64,000 nucleotides of DNA from Planktothrix agardhii NIES-204 (GTDB lineage: Bacteria; Cyanobacteriota; Cyanobacteriia; Cyanobacteriales; Microcoleaceae). The notes beneath the pieces are model-generated. The model was not told where the DNA came from and made no database searches. It saw only the letters and a list, made by a program, of their open reading frames with translations. The position numbers and the translations under genes were made by a program. The stretch covers positions 4,575,001 through 4,639,000 of the forward strand of contig AP017991.1 of NCBI GenBank assembly GCA_003609755.1, read 5' to 3'. Every line of letters begins with the position of its first letter. The first letter of the stretch is position 1. Of the stretch, positions 63,001-64,000 are shown piece by piece.

Positions 63001-63326
63001 ATGAATTTAATCGACCGTTACAGGTTAAAATCTATCCGCCTATATCCGCAACCGCTAATTTAGAATCATCGAGTTGCCAGAGTTTCCTAGAGTTGGGTTC
63101 GGAACATTTAATTTTAATGGCATTTAAACAGTCAGAAACTAAGTCCAAACAATGGATATTAAGATGTTATGAATGTCAGGGAGAAGAAACTAGGTTAGAA
63201 TTACAGAATAATCTGGGATTAACTATAGACTATTCTGTAAATATATTAGAACAACCCCAGGAAACAACTGCTTTTATATCTGCTTGGAAAATAGTTAGTT
63301 TTGCTCTAACTTCTAGGGAGAGCTAG
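60054..63326 (+). CDS. GH38 alpha-mannosidase
   Basis: 1090 residues. After an N-terminal beta domain comes the GH38 core: LLGHAHLDLAWLWPITET (zinc ligands His and Asp, near 244-260), AAGLWVEPELNI, WLPDTFGFCWQLPQI with the nucleophile Asp at about 361, and LNQFHDILPGTAI. C-terminal beta-sandwich domains follow. It removes alpha-mannose from glycans; cytoplasmic, no signal peptide. Two G-rich palindromes are translated in frame: PKVPRTRGVWGG at about residues 203-214 and a Pro/Gly-rich insert at about 881-903. They fall in loops outside the core. A transposon remnant sits directly upstream of the ATG. Confidence 0.93.
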   Translation: MSFSTPTLQLKISEVAQRLRLLTQINLQPHWQVINPGESDHPVEINEKEHIPWAAGKQVLKLRQKIIVPRELQGYPLIGLTLRLVLSWWAQDAQIYINNQFVQAGDLFDSYTRILLSSSVQPGDEFEIELSLISPGHDRGALVNSCCWYELSDSSKIDPSFLADELEILGIFLASENHQPDLETDLTSLGKILDIISGYILPKVPRTRGVWGGQNLTEFENSLTQVRQILKSVIPKLDSYKISLLGHAHLDLAWLWPITETWIVAQKTFESVLQLQTDFPELIFCHSSPILYEWIEKHRPDLFSQIQDNIQKGIWEIAAGLWVEPELNIINGESIVRQVLYGQRYVLEKMGQLSTVAWLPDTFGFCWQLPQIFQQGGIDYFITQKLRWNDTTKFPYGLFEWQGLDGTKIISFMTALIGERVDPVKMFKYALEWKTQTGLNQSLWLPGVGDHGGGPTRDMLEITRRWNQSAIFPEFKFQKVTDYLTEVLNNAPAPLPIWQDELYLEFHRGCYTTHADQKRFNRRGETLLYEAELFATIATLYSGSIYPQQEIETAWKQILLNQFHDILPGTAITEVYQQANQDWETAIKTAEEILHQSFDAIVASISVNFPSQLNAQPIFIFNSLNWSRSEVVAVPIPNSDSCWQIYDYQGIPQTAQTRGERSEKPQLLFLAKNVPSLGYQVYWLGRKQAETLEISQKNPDISYMGRHIADYTESIAEKNGVVKYYQLEPQKISFENDILRVIVDTETGNLEQVFDLINQRNILQPGLGNQLQVFADSGQYWDGWNINPNYQQYPLNSPQLESIEWIESGPIVWRLRIIKRLNQSEFCQNYILEQGSPLLKIETTVNWQERHTLIKVAFPLTIKADFASYEIPCGVIQRPTNPQTPPSPPPPLPPVYGGFPGGKAKWEVPAIHWADISTPDYGISILNDSKYGYDAQSDQLRLTLLRGSTWPDPEADLGWHQFSYAVYPHAGDWKQAKTVQKGYEFNRPLQVKIYPPISATANLESSSCQSFLELGSEHLILMAFKQSETKSKQWILRCYECQGEETRLELQNNLGLTIDYSVNILEQPQETTAFISAWKIVSFALTSRES
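60662..60692. repeat. G-rich palindromic repeat in the mannosidase gene (copy A)
   Basis: AGTCCCCCGTACACGGGGGG, TTT and GGGGGGG. The frame remains open. The core matches the copies at 29081 and 58097. Confidence 0.8.
62694..62760. repeat. G-rich palindromic repeat in the mannosidase gene (copy B, expanded)
   Basis: CCCCCAAACCCCCCC, a Pro-coding C-rich run and CCCCCCGTCTACGGGGGG-like core, then TTTCCGGGGGGG. This copy is longer and carries extra C-tracts on its left side; it encodes a Pro run followed by VYGGFPGG. Confidence 0.8.
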
Positions 63327-63512
63327 ATATAATATAGCAATCCTAAATAGGTTGTAATATTTTAATAGGGAATAGAGAATATAGAATAGAGAATGATTGT
63401 TTCTTAGATGTCTTGAGTTTGGATTCTGAATTTTGTGCTTTCAGCTACGTTTCTATCCTAAACCCCAAATATCCCAAAAAACTGAAACTTAGCACAGGGT
63501 GAATTTTAACCA

Positions 63513-63911
63513 ATGTCAGATATAACTAATGTTTTAGCGATTGCCGTTGGGGCAGTTCCTGGTGCATTATCTCGGTATCAAATTACCGAATGGACAAAAG
63601 CCAAATTTGGAGCCAAATTTCCCTACGGAACATTTATTATTAATTTAACTGGATGTTTGGCTATGGGTTTCTTCTTCACTATTTCCAAAGGAATTACAGG
63701 CTATCCCAAAGAGTTAGATTTACTGATTAGAACTGGATTTTTAGGTTCTTATACCACATTTTCAACCTATGGCTTTGACACCCTAAGTTTATGGCGGAAT
63801 AAAGAAACCTTTCTCACAGCTTTTTATTGGGCTGGGAGTGCAATTTTAGGACTAGGAGTAGTGATGATAGGCGTGACGCTCGCCAATGCTGTTGTCCCCC
63901 CTTCATCATAA
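63513..63911 (+). CDS. crcB: Fluoride exporter (CrcB/Fluc)
   Basis: 132 residues, four membrane helices. VGAVPGALSRYQI, YGTFIINLTGCLAMGFFF and RTGFLGSYTTFSTYGFD are the Fluc family signatures, including the Asn and the Phe residues lining the ion path. The protein works as an antiparallel dimer that exports fluoride. No fluoride riboswitch is recognisable in the 186 bp upstream. Confidence 0.94.
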   Translation: MSDITNVLAIAVGAVPGALSRYQITEWTKAKFGAKFPYGTFIINLTGCLAMGFFFTISKGITGYPKELDLLIRTGFLGSYTTFSTYGFDTLSLWRNKETFLTAFYWAGSAILGLGVVMIGVTLANAVVPPSS

Positions 63912-63972
63912 AAAACAGTTGAGATCTAGCTGACAAAAAACCACAAATAATCAATATTTTAGGTAAAACACA

Positions 63973-64000
63973 ATGGAATTTTTGAAAGGACGTTATTCCC
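63973..64000 (+). CDS. Start of a further gene (runs off window)
   Basis: Only nine codons are visible (MEFLKGRYS). The ATG follows the crcB stop by 61 bp on the same strand. GGTAAAACACA gives no strong ribosome site. In some genomes a second crcB follows the first, but these residues do not resemble CrcB, so no call can be made. Confidence 0.3.

Noticed and set aside
63327-63512. Possible fluoride riboswitch before crcB
   Set aside because: I could not find the conserved pseudoknot elements; the region is repeat-like (AATAGAGAATAT) and AT-rich.
1-64000. tRNA or rRNA genes
   Set aside because: I looked in the gaps for GTTCGANTC-type arms and acceptor pairing and saw no convincing tRNA; there is no rRNA-like sequence. 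A tRNAscan run would settle it.

Overview
This window comes from a cyanobacterium, most likely a filamentous non-heterocystous Planktothrix/Oscillatoriales-type organism. The evidence is frequent GCGATCGC (HIP1) palindromes, psbI, a caa3-type oxidase operon with heme A synthesis genes, cyanobacterial DUF3769 and DUF29 proteins, KaiB-like genes, and intergenic spaces packed with short dispersed repeats (CAGTTATCAGT-type arrays, tandem heptamers, small hairpins). The genus is inferred from style only.

Layout. 0-1.6 kb: a KaiB-like pair leading into a PAS sensor kinase, with an Hsp20 gene upstream. 1.9-4 kb: clpP-clpX. 4-6.3 kb: a secreted GH39-like hydrolase fused to a Spy-like gene remnant, and a YqiA-like esterase. 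6.4-17 kb: a surface-glycan locus with three paralogous GT-A-like proteins, a GT10-like fucosyltransferase, two GT4 enzymes, an ABC exporter, a GT2-GtrA protein and a gutted acyltransferase. 17-23 kb: gloB, an antitoxin remnant, rplI, a broken TPR/NTPase/WD40 signalling gene and a frameshifted conserved gene. 22.9-29 kb: cytochrome c oxidase ctaCDE (minus) divergent from ctaAB (plus). 29-35.5 kb: housekeeping genes (DUF456, LmeA-like, pseudouridine synthase, RodZ-like, malQ, a manganese-exporter-like protein).

35.6-41.7 kb is a compact defence-like island. It holds an Mrr-type restriction endonuclease with a serine hydrolase and a small partner, a divergent RecF-like ATPase + PIN-like nuclease pair, and an OLD-like ATPase-TOPRIM protein. 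The ATPase-PIN pair is bracketed by two 115-bp direct repeats that duplicate the mrr promoter and first 17 codons. This is the best candidate here for an undescribed system.

41.9-56.7 kb: gcvP, DUF29, a type II toxin-antitoxin pair, a Ser/Thr kinase with seven almost identical WD40 blades, a YHS lipoprotein, a chimeric FAD/membrane ORF, a TPR-methyltransferase, an LptD-like DUF3769 protein and psbI. 57-64 kb: an unknown 475-residue protein, an IS605-family tnpB whose middle is replaced by an antisense HNH endonuclease gene, a GH38 alpha-mannosidase, crcB and the start of one more gene.

A recurring theme is repeat-driven gene remodelling. A G-rich palindrome sits in frame in ctaC, the alpha-mannosidase (twice) and the 475-residue gene, and at the broken end of an M48 peptidase remnant. 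CAGTTATC-type arrays supply the C-termini and stop codons of CtaC and CtaA. Several ORFs are deletion fusions or remnants.
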